A stretch of DNA of 64,000 bases. Source: Paramacrobiotus metropolitanus (lineage: Eukaryota > Tardigrada > Eutardigrada > Parachela > Macrobiotidae). Of this stretch, positions 1 to 11,700 are shown piece by piece (the first letter of the stretch is position 1; each line of letters starts with the position of its first letter). Made by a program: the position numbers and the translations under genes. Where the stretch lies: the NCBI RefSeq assembly GCF_019649055.1, contig NW_026570273.1, positions 682,001-746,000 of the forward strand, written 5' to 3'. Below the pieces are notes generated by a model, which saw only the letters and a list, made by a program, of their open reading frames with translations, was not told the DNA's origin and did no database searches.

Positions 1-277
1 CCTCTGTGATGAATACGGCCGCGTACCGCCCATCGACGCCAACAACGGATTGTTCAACCAGACGCGCTCCTACTACGTGCCTTTTGGCCCGGGTCAGGGC
101 CTGCAAGCCGGCACCCTGCAGTACTGCGACAGCGGGTCCAACTGCAATTCCGGATCCATTATCAATTTTCCATTGAAGAATTACTATTATCTCGTGGGCA
201 GCACGGCTAGTAGACTGCTGCCGGGGTATTCCTTATTTGCAATGGGCACGGCGATAATCCTGGCTGTGATAGGCTAA
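1..277 (+). CDS. C-terminal exon of a secreted, probably GPI-anchored protein (partial)
   Basis: An open frame runs from the window edge (first full codon at base 2) to the TAG-type stop at 275-277, giving about 91 residues, so the gene starts outside the window. The segment has Asn-X-Thr (NQT), a YCDSGSNCN cluster and ends in a hydrophobic stretch (LLPGYSLFAMGTAIILAVIG) with no charged residues after it. A C-x5-CN motif followed by a terminal hydrophobic tail is what GPI-anchored three-finger (Ly6/uPAR) proteins look like at their C-terminus, but only four or so residues support that link, and a plain membrane anchor is the alternative. Coding character is supported by codon use and the clean stop. 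No function can be assigned. Confidence 0.5.
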   Translation, partial: LCDEYGRVPPIDANNGLFNQTRSYYVPFGPGQGLQAGTLQYCDSGSNCNSGSIINFPLKNYYYLVGSTASRLLPGYSLFAMGTAIILAVIG

Positions 278-800
278 TTGCGTTGTATATGTGACCTTTA
301 CCAATAGCTGTTTCGATACATAAATTGACGTGACGGATAATTAATGTTGTACCATATATTATCGTAGCTAAAGGCAATTCTGCAACGTCTTAATAAAACT
401 GACGCGCACGTGACACTAAAGAATCAATTTGTAATTACTAGTATTATGGAGGCGCATCTCACAGCAAAATTGCAACAGTTGTATAGACGAGACGATCGTA
501 CTTCAACACGGAATAAAAATTATCTCTCCTGAACAACTCAAAAAACAATTTATTCGGCATTTATCGCGCATGATACGTGCCATATGCGTCACAAATCTTA
601 GCTGACGAGCGAAGCGAAGCGAACATTTTGCACAGCAAATACCGGCTTCCAACAGCAGCATTTTCGTAAGCTTTAAGCAGCATTATTTTTTTTCTTAATC
701 AAAATCGGATGGAGAATCGCGTCATCGGGCGGCTCGACGTAGCGCGCACAGCACCGGACTGCGGCGCTGACGCTTGGCTCCTTTCTTGGGTGGAGCGTTG
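278..800. other. Intergenic, convergent 3' ends
   Basis: This stretch lies between the stop of the partial plus-strand gene and the stop of the minus-strand small secreted protein gene, so it should hold two 3' untranslated regions. An AATAAA-like signal (taataaaact) near 390 would suit the plus-strand gene. I see no reading frame with convincing splice sites and no repeat. Confidence 0.4.
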
Positions 801-3030
801 TCACAGGGTGGCAGTGTCGGCGGACTCACCGGTGCGGCGGTAACGACCGCGCCCTCGGTTGCGGTCTCCCTCGCCCGAATCCGTTGTGGCACTGTTTTCA
901 TAAATAAGTAACAGGATCACAAAATTAATGCACAGCGAATGTATAACTGCATTATCTGTTTTCGAATTATACATAGATTTTTCTGGATGGGTCTGCCGGG
1001 GTTGTTGATACCAGGCACTTGAGCGGTTCTGTGGTATTGGTATTTTGGTATACCAGTTTATATCACTGGTATACCAGTTAATACCACTGGTATTACCAAT
1101 AATACCTGGTATTCTATATATGCTATGGTATTGGGCTTTTTTCGTTGAAATTAAACTAGGTATAAGCTTTAACATGAAAAAACGGTTAACTGATCCTTTC
1201 CACCCTCCGAACAAATCATGAAGTATTTAAAACGCGGTCGCTTATTTGATAATTTTCTCACATGCGGGCAAGAATCCAGTGTTCTTGATGCGGGTCAACC
1301 CACAGCCAGTGAATTAGAACACTTAGACTGATCGTCCGTTTATTCCGACTCGTTGTTCAGGCTTGCTCGAATATGTACCTGGATTTACATTTTACAGCTA
1401 GATTTATTACAGCAGCTCTTAATGATATCAAACGGGTAGTTTTGCTTAACATATACTTTTTTAACCAATTTTGCTTAACATGTGCTTAATCAGTTTTTGA
1501 AATGAGCACAAAATAATGATTTCTAATTACCGTATAATTTCTGACTGATATACCTCGTAGATGCTGATGTAGAGCGAATGATGAATACTTCTATCACCTT
1601 GCTTCTATCAAACTGCATGGTAGTGAACGATAATAGCACAGTAAGCGACAGAGACTGATTCTTCAGAATAACAAATCGTAACGCTGGCAGTAGATTTACG
1701 ATTTTAAAAACCTTCTCCATCTCCTGTAGTCCTGCACTGCAAATTAAATTAAATTTTGGAAATACCATACGCATTTTGGTATAGCAAACTTTATCTGGTA
1801 TATCTGGTATTTAATTTTACCATTTGACACCTGCCTGATATACCATTGGTAAGTGGTATACCAGCCGTACCACAATACCAAATACCAAATGGTATCAACA
1901 ACCCTAGCCGTCTGCGAGTTTTGATACATTTTTAGCGCTGTTCGCGGTTACCAAAAATTTTTGTGCCAAGCCCGTGCAGACATAAGTGCAGAGATATTTA
2001 GGCTAAAAAAACGCATGCTTTATTTTGAGCTCAAAATACGACAATATATCTGCAGCCCGCTACGATACACCGGGTATCCTATTTGAGTTGCCACTGCGCT
2101 ACGATAAATCCACATTACTCAACAACTGTCTCAACACGATCGACTTAATTCGCAGTTTTGCGTGTACCCTTCGTAAATTCTCCTCTTATTTCTGAATGGG
2201 TTTGACCTTTTTTAGTGTATACGTACAGTAAAACCTGTAAGATCAATTACGGAAAACCGGAAAACAATGAACAGGCCTCTATATACTGAACGACCGAAAA
2301 GAAACCGGCGCTTCTCCGGGGCTTTCCATAACTGGCGCGAATACTGAAAGGTTGTTTAAAATTTTTGCTGATTAGTTTTTTATGAAACCGTACGCGACTA
2401 CACGAGTCGACGTGCTTAAAGTACACACAGTTTATGGCAAATACCCATTATTATGTTATACTTGCCTATTATTAGCATCCGGAGATTCCGATGCTTCAGA
2501 AGCTTCGCTCTGGACAAATGGCGCAATGTCTATGGCTCCCGCAGCGGGCGACGCTCCTTTACTGGCTTCTACCGACAAATATTTTATTCATCGAACAATT
2601 ACGGTATAATTATGCTGCACCACTAGCAACTTGTTTCATCAGAAAAAAAGTAGCAATAATAAAATAATTAGAATAAATAATAAAACAGCACCAGTAAACT
2701 AATAAAATAAAAAGTAGCAATAATGCCACAGATCGATGTTATAAAAGTGTAACTTTTTGTATATACAGTACTCGTATGAGAAAATCGATGCCGGGAATGT
2801 TTTTGCAATTAAACAGACACGCATATAAACCGCAGCTAGCGATGCAAATACAAACACAGCATTTATAACATAATACTTATTTAATACTGGTACGCCGCTG
2901 CATTGGACGATAGGTCATCAGAAAAATTAATAGGATGCAGCTTACTGTTCGTTGCAGCTCCATATACAGTTACGGAGAGCAGAGCGACGAACAGCATGCA
3001 GATTACCAACGAACGCCCGCTGAAGATCAT
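801..3030 (-). CDS. Small secreted Ser/Ala-rich and basic protein, three exons
   Basis: Exons are 3030-2946, 2568-2466 and 891-801, giving a 92-residue product (279 bases with stop). The start MIFSGRSLVICMLFVALLS is a textbook signal peptide, cleaved near YGA-A. The mature part is rich in Ser, Ala and Glu (SEASEASESPDANN) and ends with a basic RNRGRGRYRRTGES segment before a TGA stop. Intron 1 has a GTAAGC donor. Intron 2 uses the GC donor AG|GCAAGT, the usual context for GC-AG introns, and all phases (1 then 2) join cleanly, which is my main support. Without the GC donor the third exon would lie in another frame. Arg-rich segments could be processing sites or an RNA- or polyanion-binding tail; I do not recognise a family. 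The gene is head-to-head with DPH5, 816 bases apart. Confidence 0.55.
997..1907. mobile_element. hAT-like non-autonomous element (MITE) in an intron
   Basis: Fifteen-base terminal inverted repeats match exactly: gggttgttgatacca at 999-1013 and its complement at 1890-1904. GTCTGC stands just outside the left end (991-996) and again at 1910-1915, fitting an imperfect 8-base target duplication. The subterminal parts (1020-1110 and 1780-1890) are filled with variants of ggtataccagtggtatt in both orientations. No transposase frame is present. Length, GGGTTGTTG-type ends and 8-base duplication suggest hAT. It lies in the GC-AG intron of the small secreted protein gene. Confidence 0.65.
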
Positions 3031-3846
3031 CCTGAAGATGCAGAATAATTATTATGAAATAAAAGGATGTTCGAATTTGTATCTTAATGTGCTACGATAG
3101 GTGAACTTTATTACAAGGCAGAAGTTATCCCGAAAATTAAATGTAAAGTGCAAACGGCCGGAGAAGAGTACAAACGACCTACTCGTAGGTAAAAATTCTC
3201 TGGATTTTAAGAACGAAATTATTGATGCGTCGCTGGTAGCCCAAAAGTGCTGATTTGTCTGGCCCGATCAGACTTTAGACAATTAAAAAGCTATATAATG
3301 CTGCAAAATGCAAATTAACCGGTTTTGCCCAGGCACGGGTATAAGAAGTTCGTATGACTGGCTAATTAACTGCATGCAGCTGAACTCTCCTGCTAAATGT
3401 ATCGCTATATGGATTCCGAGAAGTCCGACTACAACCCTGGAAAATCATATTCATTAATCGTTATCGAGCAAACAGGTTTCTCCGCATAAATTAAAATTCC
3501 AGAGTTGTTTGATAAATATTTGTGTTGACTGCGCATCATCAAATTTTATTAACAGTTTCTGAATTTAATGATCGATGTCGCGTACAAGTGCAATGGCAAA
3601 GAAAACCACTTCCGGTCTAGCAGACACATGGGCGGTTGCCTGCACGGCAGCAGCAACAAGTTAGCCTGCAAAGTGCCAGCTCGGGGCGGTAGCGCCAAAT
3701 GTCTCAGCTTCGCGACTGTGAAGTGTACTGTTTTTCGGTTTTTCAGTTTTTCTTTGCAGTTGGTGAATATACTGTAGATATTTTGCGACATCTTGTTTCA
3801 GTTTATCTTTTGCATTCTGCTAGCGAGATATCTGTGATTTGTCGAG
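3031..3846. promoter_or_regulatory. Divergent intergenic region, likely shared promoter
   Basis: The 816 bases separate the start codons of two genes on opposite strands, so both promoters must lie here or in upstream non-coding exons. Short open frames exist on both strands around 3550-3790, including a Cys-containing plus-strand one, but none has splice sites or a plausible start linking it to a neighbour. No TATA motif is convincing. Confidence 0.35.
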
Positions 3847-6800
3847 ATGCTGTACTTGATCGGACTGGGTCTGGGCGATGTGGAGGACATTGGAGTGCGG
3901 GGACTGCGTATCGCGCGACAGGCTGTGCGCGTGTATTTCGAAATGTACACGGCGATTCTCGACGGTCCCGACAACGGGATCCCCGCACTGGTACTACCTG
4001 GATAGCGCGTCTCCTCGTTGTCTGATACCATGCCTGTGCAGCCCTGTGTTTGTTTCTTCAGGAGAAACTCCTGGAACGCAGCGTGATACCCGCGGATCGC
4101 GAAACGCTGGAGGAAAAGGCAGGTAGGTATGTTTTTCGCCGTTTCTGAGGTTTCCGTTTCTCGGTTCTTTGAATCTTTTTGCAATGTTCCCTGGCTTCCT
4201 CATATTTTTTGGTTGTGTGTATCATTTTTATAATTTTGTATGGATATTTTTCTTATTTTTACATTGGTAATTATTTATGCAGTTTTACTATTTTCTTATT
4301 AACAGTGTTTACTGTTTAGAGTGATTTCCAGATCTACAAATGAAATATTAATTTGTTAAATTAATTCTTGAATTGTTATTAATTTGTTTTAAATTAATTA
4401 ATAATTAATTAAAAATTAAGAATTAATTAATTTAAAATATTTTACAAATAAATTCCTAAAAGAACCAGAAATAATTTTGTTATATTAATTATTAAAAATA
4501 TTTCTGGTTCTTTTAGGAATTTATTTGTAGGATATTTTAAAATTTCCGGTCGATAAGATATTATTTAGGTATGATTTACGAATTTTTAGTTTGTTATTGC
4601 ATTAGCGGTTAATTCAATATTTTTAGAAGAAATTGTTTCCAATTTTAGTATGAATATTTAGCTGGAAACTCACTAGGATGATTTTTACCAGTTAATTTCG
4701 GTGCGGTTAGATTAAGGGCTTCGGGAACGGACAGGAAAGAATCTTCCTATTAAAGCAGTTTTCTTTTTGCTTTGACAGATGACATCCTGGATGGAGCGGA
4801 TAAGGACGACGTGGTTGTTCTGGTTGTCGGAGATCCTATGGCGTAAGTGCATGCAGTTGCAGTTTTCTTTCCGGATGGGTCGTTTGACGCTGGAGAAGTT
4901 TTATCGTTTGCCTTTTTTATTGATCTTATTTTTAATTTTGCCTGTGGTTTTGAATTTTAATCTTTGTGTTTTAATTTATTTGAAATATTAATTTTGTTCC
5001 TTAATTTTGTGTTGATTTTTAAATCGTAATTGTGCCATTCTTCATCTTGACCAGTGACAATGCTGAGGGTGGTGTTATCGTAGTACAACGGCTGTTCTGG
5101 TCAGGTCCTCTTTAATATCCAGTCCCCGCCAGTGTGTGTTGTCGATTTGTTATATCGGAAAACAATTTTTACGTACTTGAATAATTTTGTTCAAAGGCAG
5201 TTGTAGAGTTAACTAATGCAAGTTTCATAAATACGTATTTATTTACTTGGGCATTTGTTTAGATAACTTTTTATTCCTTGATTTATTTTTTATTCCGTTT
5301 TATTGTTTTACCCTTTCATTTGTTAGTGTATTCTATTATTTTATCGCTGTTATTTTAATTTTAATTGTATTTTACTATTTCGGTCCTGCATCGGTGTGTT
5401 GTGCAGTGCCACGACGCATTCCGACCTGATACTGCGTGCGAAAACCAAGAATATTCCGGTGAAAATCATCCATAATTCGTCCATTATCAGCGCAGTCGGC
5501 GCGACGGGTCTGCAGGTTAGAATTTGCCTGTTTTTGCTTGTCCTATTCCTGCTTTCGGTGTTCACGGTTTTTCTATTTACCTATCCCGTCTGTTAACCAC
5601 CACGGTGAACGCTCTGTATATTTCAGCAACTTGAAGCTCGTTTTTTATTATAATTCTTTTCACAAGTTCTACGCTGAATTTTTTAATTATTATTTGTTAG
5701 CTCATGAACATTCCTGTTTAATTGTTTGTGATATTAGAATTTTTCACTAGTTTTCGTGCTTTTCGTTTATTTTATTTATTTATTTAATTTGTTTTATTGA
5801 TTTATAGTTATTTTTCGCTAAGTGTAAGTATACTTTATAGTGTTTCCGTGTTTCCTATGTTTTGTGATGGTTTGAGCGGAAACCCTGTGAAAAAATCTGG
5901 AACCGACAAATTACCGAATTTCTCGATGCAGTTTTGTTCATTACATTCCGCTTTTGATCATTGCATATCATAGTCGATGGAAAAATCAAAACAGTAAGAT
6001 AATAACTAAAATAATCTAAAATAACTGGAAAAAGAATGACTAAAAAAAGAAGCCGCATAGAAAATAAATATGATAAATAAAAAAGTACATAATAAAGTAA
6101 AAAAAATCAAATAAATAAAATGGTAAATAAACAAATCAGTTTAATAACGAAAGATCGTCGATGCCTTAGGTGTATCGTTTCGGTATCGTGGTGTCGATTG
6201 TCTTCTGGACGGAGACATGGAAACCGCGCAGTTTTGCCCAGCATATTTCCCAGAATCTTCAACGCGGACTGCATACGCTCTGCCTGCTGGGTACGGATAA
6301 TTCTTTTTAAGGCACCTCTTGTTTTCTATTTTTCGCCCGTAATAATTTGCTCAATTAAATTTTTTTTCCATTTACAGATTTTAATTGCATAACCGGGTGT
6401 ATTCGTACTCACGGAATGGCTTTTCTGTTGCAGACATTCGCGTCAAAGAACCCGACATGCAAGCGTTAATAAGGTAAGAAATATACCATTATATTTTCAG
6501 AAAATACTATTGTTTGCTTTTACATATTTACCGGCAATTGTTTTATTGGGAGCGATTTTTTTTCCTCTCAGTGAAGATAAATCGTGTGCAATTCTACTAG
6601 TTATTCTATAACTATTGTCACGTGAGGTTTGTCATTTGCCTGGTTAAATTTACTGTAAAAATAATTATTTTTTGATTTTCTGGAAAAAGGAAATTGGTTG
6701 GTAACTTAATGTAACCGTTGTAAAATCTGTAGGATAATAATATATTAATTGCTTTAATAGCAACTTTTTATTATTCATAATTTTTTAATTTAATAGCATT

Positions 6801-8382
6801 TTGTGCGTGCAGTTGTGCACCTACGCCAGTGTACTATTATTCTGGCATTTTTATTTTTTTAATTCTTGGTACTTCCAGTATTGTGAGTAACTTTGATTTC
6901 TTTGATGTACCTTACTTACAATTTAATTAAATTTTGTTTAAATCAAGTTGATCGTTGTGCGAGTTTTACGATTGCAATTTTTTGCCGATTGAAGCCCTAT
7001 CAGCCACATTTATTGTCGATTAAAATCATTGTGAAAATGATCGTTAATCAATATTTTTCTGGTTTTGTGGAGGATCACTGTCATGCACTACTTTGTAATT
7101 GATTTCTAAAATTATCCGTTGAACTGGCTGCATTGTGCTCCTGTTCTGCAATATTAATAATAATGATAATATTCGTTTTAATATTTCAGTATGTTTTACT
7201 TTATTATTTTGTGCATGCATTTGTGCATTTATGCCAGTTTTGAATTGTTTCACTATGTTTTTACAATGTTAATATCTACAATGGACTTCAAACTTTTGTT
7301 ACATTCGGTCCGGGACCGAATGACCAATAGAAATAAATGGCCAAGACCAAATGACCAATAAACTGGAAACGCGCAGTAATTGAACACTTGCTGTTTGCGC
7401 ATTTTCCAACGAAAACCATCCACCGATATCTCAAACGAAAGAGAAAAAAATTTTATGAATTTTGATACGAAACAAGTTAGTTTTTATGGGATCTGACAGA
7501 AAAGCGACGCATCTAAAGTTTCTCGTAGACAGAGCATACAGTACGTTTTCTGTGTGAAAACTGAAACCAAACCGTGGATTCAAATGCTATGCTTTGTGTA
7601 CGAGAAACTTTAGATGCGTCGATTTTCTGTCAGATCACATAAAAGCTAACTTGTTTGGTATCAAAATTCATAAAATTTTTTTCTCTTTCGTTTGAGATAT
7701 TGGTGGATGGTTTTTGTTGGGAAATGCGTGAGGTGCAAGTGTTTGAACTCAACAGGCCGATGACCAGCCCGGAATTTGGCTGATTGAGTACAGATAAATA
7801 GCTGGTTGCGCGCGTTTTGTGAGTGTAACAAAATTTTGAAGTCCATTGTAGAATTACGTGTTAATTTTTAAAATTAAAATTAATAAAATTCTTTTCCCCG
7901 ATTAATAAATTAATTTAATTAATAAATTAATTTAATTAAATTAATTTATTTAATAAATTAATTAAATTCTTTTCCCCGATGTCGACCGAATAATTGTACG
8001 AGGGAATTTTGCCGGATTAAACATCTCTCAGTCACATTGATTTATCGTGCATTGTAGAGGCCGGCGCGTCTACGAAGCCCCGCGTTTCATGACAGTGGCC
8101 CAAGCGGCCAGCCAACTCCTGGAGATTGTCCGCCATCCGGACCCGTCCACTGACACGGAGCCCCCGGTGGCCTTCACCGCGGACACGCCCTGTGTGGGAA
8201 TTGCCCGGCTGGGCCTTCAAACGGAGCGGATGGTGGCCGGCCGCCTGCGGGATCTGGCCGAGGTGGATCTCGGCGGGCCGCTGCATTCCCTCATCGTCTG
8301 TGGTCAGCTGCATCCACTGGAGGTGGAGTTTCTGCGGACGTTTGCCTTGAATGATTTCTTGGATAGTGTGCCGACGGGATAA
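3847..8382 (+). CDS. DPH5: Diphthine methyl ester synthase (diphthamide biosynthesis protein 5)
   Basis: This enzyme transfers methyl groups from S-adenosylmethionine to the modified histidine of elongation factor 2 in the cytosol, the second stage of diphthamide synthesis. Seven exons: 3847-3990, 4062-4122, 4779-4842, 5407-5515, 6170-6290, 6434-6473 and 8058-8382; 287 residues, against 285 in human. All introns are GT-AG and phases agree. The start [11 protein letters not shown] is the family hallmark. Also visible are [15 protein letters not shown] (about 83-97), the IIHNSSII segment with AVGATGLQ, then [19 protein letters not shown], and YEAPRFM followed by [12 protein letters not shown]-like residues, all matching known family blocks. 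After exon 4 the usual FGETVS reads FGIVVS. The C-terminus is GC-rich and slightly divergent. Intron 6 (1.6 kb) carries a foldback element. Identification is near certain. Confidence 0.97.
7276..7851. mobile_element. Foldback MITE, probable TA-target type, in DPH5 intron 6
   Basis: The ends ctacaatggacttcaaa (7276 onward) and its complement (to 7851) match over 29 of 31 bases, with TA at 7277-7278 and 7849-7850 as a possible target duplication. Inside, about 150 bases from near 7385 to 7540 (including ccatccaccgatatctcaaa) are repeated in reverse complement from 7590 to 7750 with few mismatches, so most of the 576 bases can fold into one long hairpin. No coding frame. A Tc1/mariner-type origin is inferred from the TA only. 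Confidence 0.75.
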
Positions 8383-9200
8383 TCGGTGATGAGGAAATAT
8401 TGATTGCTGTTTTTATTTGTTGGTATTTTTTACTTGTGGATAGTCCGGTTGGCTAATTTTGTCGTGCAAAAAAATTCCAGATAAAAAATAAAATGTTTTA
8501 CTTAATGGAAACAAAAAGTAATGAATACTTAAAAAGAACAGAAGTAAAAACAATGATTAATAGTTCCCCGACAGGAAACAATAGATCAGTTTATTTTGCC
8601 TTTAGAATAAAACTTTTATGAATAAAAAACTCTTAATTTTAATTCGACATTTTTATCGGTTACATCAAGGACTGCGTTTAATAAAATAATGATTAATAGT
8701 ACAATCTTGAATGTTAAGAAAGGAGTAGAAATGGAAGAAAAAATTGTTAATTAATTCTGTAGCTTATTGATTAAAGTTCCTAGAAAAAGAATTACTATTC
8801 TTAAGTTATTGTTCTTTACTGTTATTATTAAGTTATAAATTTATTATTCCTTTAGAAATAAAACTCTTAGCCGTACAATAAGAATAGAACTCCAAATTTA
8901 AATTCGTTATTTTTGTCGGTTCCATGAAGTGTAAATGCGGTATATTTGCAATTTTAATCTTTTTTAATACTTTAAAAAACGAGACACAGTGTGCTTCATT
9001 CGTAAAGTAATAAAACCATTTTGCAGTTAAAGTTAGGTTCAGATGCGTTTTGCAAGTTCAGTAATAAACTAAACAGTTGTCCGCGTCGGTATGTCGCGCA
9101 ACAGAATTCTAGAGAGTTCTCGGCATAGTCGTGTATATGGCACAAAATTAAGCGAAAACGCCACACAGTTTTGAAAATTATCACAGTTCACCAACGCTCC
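8383..9200. other. AT-rich intergenic, convergent 3' ends
   Basis: Between the DPH5 stop and the stop of the Ly6-type gene, so it should contain both 3' untranslated regions. Several AATAAA-like signals occur, for instance near 8480 and 8605. No repeat or frame stands out. Confidence 0.4.
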
Positions 9201-10753
9201 TTAAATGAAACGAGTAAGGCTTTGTAAGATGACAGTGGCAACCGGCACCATCACGGCAAGGATAACCGGCGTCCCGGTCCGTAGCGATGGACTGTTGTTA
9301 CATAAATTCCCGGTACACCTGCAAACACGATCTTCATAAAGTGTGTGCGTGCGAAATTCGAAGAAGTCTGGTCCTGCATGTAGTGCGCAAAGAAACTTTG
9401 TTTTACTGTTGGTTTTCGAACTTTCTGGATCTTTTTCACCGTAACTCCCCAACCGGAAGTTGAGCCTACAGACTGCTTTCGCTCCATTACATATGTACAA
9501 GTTCCTCAGGCTACAATCTGTAGTAAAATTAAATTATTTATTAATATTAGTTATTATTTTTATTAATTAGTTATTATTATTAAATTACTTAAATTGTTAT
9601 TATTATTACTATTAAATTAATATTAAAAATTATCTGTTATGCCTAAAACGTGTGTGTACACGTGTTTGTACACTAGAAACTTCGTATACTGCCGGGTCAC
9701 GAGAGAGAATGCGTTTCCGTATGTTTCTGAATTTGACCGGTTACCGAAGAAATAAACCTGTTGTACCGGCATCTGTTAATGTAGATTCGCTGGTGAAACT
9801 GCTTACTGTACAGTTACGACTAAAACCCGATTTAACAGGGCATACACACTACGTCTTTATTAAAATCCCGGGACCGCATAGCTAAAACAGTAATATCATC
9901 GCATAATTATTTACATCCCAGACGCGTTTCTTACCAGCAGGATTTCTGCTTGAGGTGGATCGCAGTCTCCTCCTGATCCTGGCAGGTTTCTCCGCGCAGA
10001 CAAGTACCCATCGCATTGCAGCCGGAATCACAGGCGCGCATCGTGACGTTGGTGCCTGTTAGTTGTTAACGCAAATGACAAATCACCGCAGACTATCAAG
10101 ACTGATATGATATATGGACTGCTGGCTAATATTACGCTCATACGCAATAACAGCAGGACCGTGGCACTGACCTTCGATTTCGGTTTTGATGCAGAACCGC
10201 ACGGTGTTATAGCTGTCATCGGTCGCCGGGCACTCTTGCGAGTAGGCACTGTCCATATTGTCGGCGCTGCATCCGCTCTGCGCCGAGGTACACACGTAGC
10301 AGCGTAAAGCGTTGAGTGACCCTACAAGCAAAGATAGGAACTGTTCGATCGTCCATTTTAACACGTGAACACGAAAAACGTACACAGGATTTAACACTTG
10401 TAATAAATCAAGAACGCTTCATTCACATTATTTTACAGGTCAATGGACAATTTTCAGTCTTAATGATCGCGGCCTTTATTTGGTACATGTATCAGTACAG
10501 CGATCGATGATGTCACACTAATAATTTTTAGGCCTTAATTGTACTGTGGGATTCTGATAATACAGCATGATAAATAACGAGTATGATTGACTTCCAGTGC
10601 CAGCTTATCAGATTTTCTCATTAGCAGGTCTCATTAACAGGATACTTTTAGAAGTTTGTTCATGCGTTCTGAACGGTTAATAAACAAGTGCAACGTGTAC
10701 TTACCAGCGGCACCCAGGATCAGAGCAACACAAAAAATAATCGAGTTCCTCAT
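9201..10753 (-). CDS. Ly6/uPAR-type three-finger protein, GPI-anchored
   Basis: Exons 10753-10705, 10321-10172, 10055-9935 and 9318-9201 encode 145 residues; all junctions are GT-AG and phases 1, 1, 2 agree. Residues 1-17 (MRNSIIFCVALILGAAG) form a signal peptide, and the mature protein starts LRCYVCTSAQSGC, the LxCYxC opening of three-finger domains. Twelve cysteines follow, ending CWCTGNLCNN, where the tryptophan codon spans the last intron; C-x-C-x4-CN closes this fold. A hydrophobic tail (VILAVMVPVATVILQSL) after TGTP should be a GPI attachment signal. Such proteins sit on the cell surface as receptor modulators or adhesion factors; the partner cannot be told. Twelve cysteines instead of ten implies an extra disulfide. 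A TATA-like motif lies upstream near 10940. Confidence 0.85.
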
Positions 10754-10935
10754 TCTCTGTGCAGTAATGCAGATACCTAAACGGAGTACGAAATTCGGCG
10801 GGTAACACGTTTCGTAATAAATAATTACTGTAACAGAATCACTGATCACGCTAGCACAACTAATTTGATGCGCGCACCGAAGGCCGGAATATCGTGAAAT
10901 CACCACACTTATCAGTCAAAAGAAAATTTCTTCTG

Positions 10936-10946
10936 ACTGCATATAT
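10936..10946 (-). promoter_or_regulatory. TATA-like box upstream of the Ly6-type gene
   Basis: Read on the minus strand the sequence is agtatatatgc, about 190 bases before the start codon at 10753. It is the only clear TATA motif in the 5' flank. Spacing allows a short 5' leader. Support is the motif alone. Confidence 0.3.
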
Positions 10947-11140
10947 ACTTGTAGCATGTGTTTGTTATCTGGTCAATTGTCAGTCTGGCTGCTGATAAGC
11001 AATACAATTCTGTACTGTTTAACCGTCCTGCACATACTACAAACAAACAATGCACTGCCGAAGATACGTAAACAATTGTACAGACGCATTGAGGTAAATG
11101 AAGATGCAGATGACTCAGGAAAATGGAAAATTTTCTTTAG

Positions 11141-11481
11141 TGTACAAGCTTGTCCGGTAATTTCTGACGAATCAATACAGCGATTTACACAAATTTGCGT
11201 GTTACGCCAAACTTCACACTACGGCGCGCCACGCCACACTGTTTAAACACGTAACTTGCATTTGACTGGCTGGTGGCTTGGTACACGCCATACAATTGTA
11301 TGAGGATAATAGTAACTGCCTGGCGGAAGGTGGCTAGAAAATGGTCGGTGCAGTAAGCGACAATCTGCCTGCGGAGCGCATTTTAGGAAATTTGATAAAC
11401 GTAGTGCAGTGGCCCTCGTTATAAGCGCAAATTTCGCGCTAGCTGTACCTTTACGTAGGAAATTACCGGACAAGCTTGTAA
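11141..11481. mobile_element. Short inverted-repeat element, TACAAGCTTGTCCGG family, copy 1
   Basis: A 22-base end, tacaagcttgtccggtaatt plus two bases, starts at 11143 and recurs inverted ending at 11480. The interior of about 300 bases has no transposase frame. A second related copy lies near 34390-34518, where the end plus about 80 adjoining bases (aagtttggcgt, cgctgtattga, cgtcagaaattacc) match the reverse complement of this copy's left part. Two loci with the same end define it as a family. Confidence 0.7.
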
Positions 11482-11554
11482 GTGGTCTACCCATATCATG
11501 CGGCTTTATGCCGAACACGTTGCTTATAGTTATGCCTATAATATTACAAACAGT

Positions 11555-11700
11555 TGCAAAATGGAAATCCGCACAGCGGTTTCGGTATTACCGGTACTGT
11601 TTATATACCGGTACGGTTGATATATAAAACACTAAAAACAGCAATAATAATACCGAATTTCGGTAATACCGAAACCGCTGTGCGGATTTCCATTTCACAA
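11555..11700. mobile_element. Small palindromic MITE
   Basis: The segment aatggaaatccgcacagcgg and the following ttcggtattaccg (to about 11593) returns as an exact reverse complement at 11661-11694. The arms are about 34 bases with a 68-base loop made of further tataccggta-type dyads. Outermost bases (ttgcaaaatgg and ttgtgaaatgg) are diverged copies. No target duplication is clear. Confidence 0.65.

Noticed and set aside
3568-3777. Cys-containing 69-codon plus-strand frame as an upstream exon of DPH5
   Set aside because: DPH5 already starts at its conserved [10 protein letters not shown]; no donor joins this frame to it.
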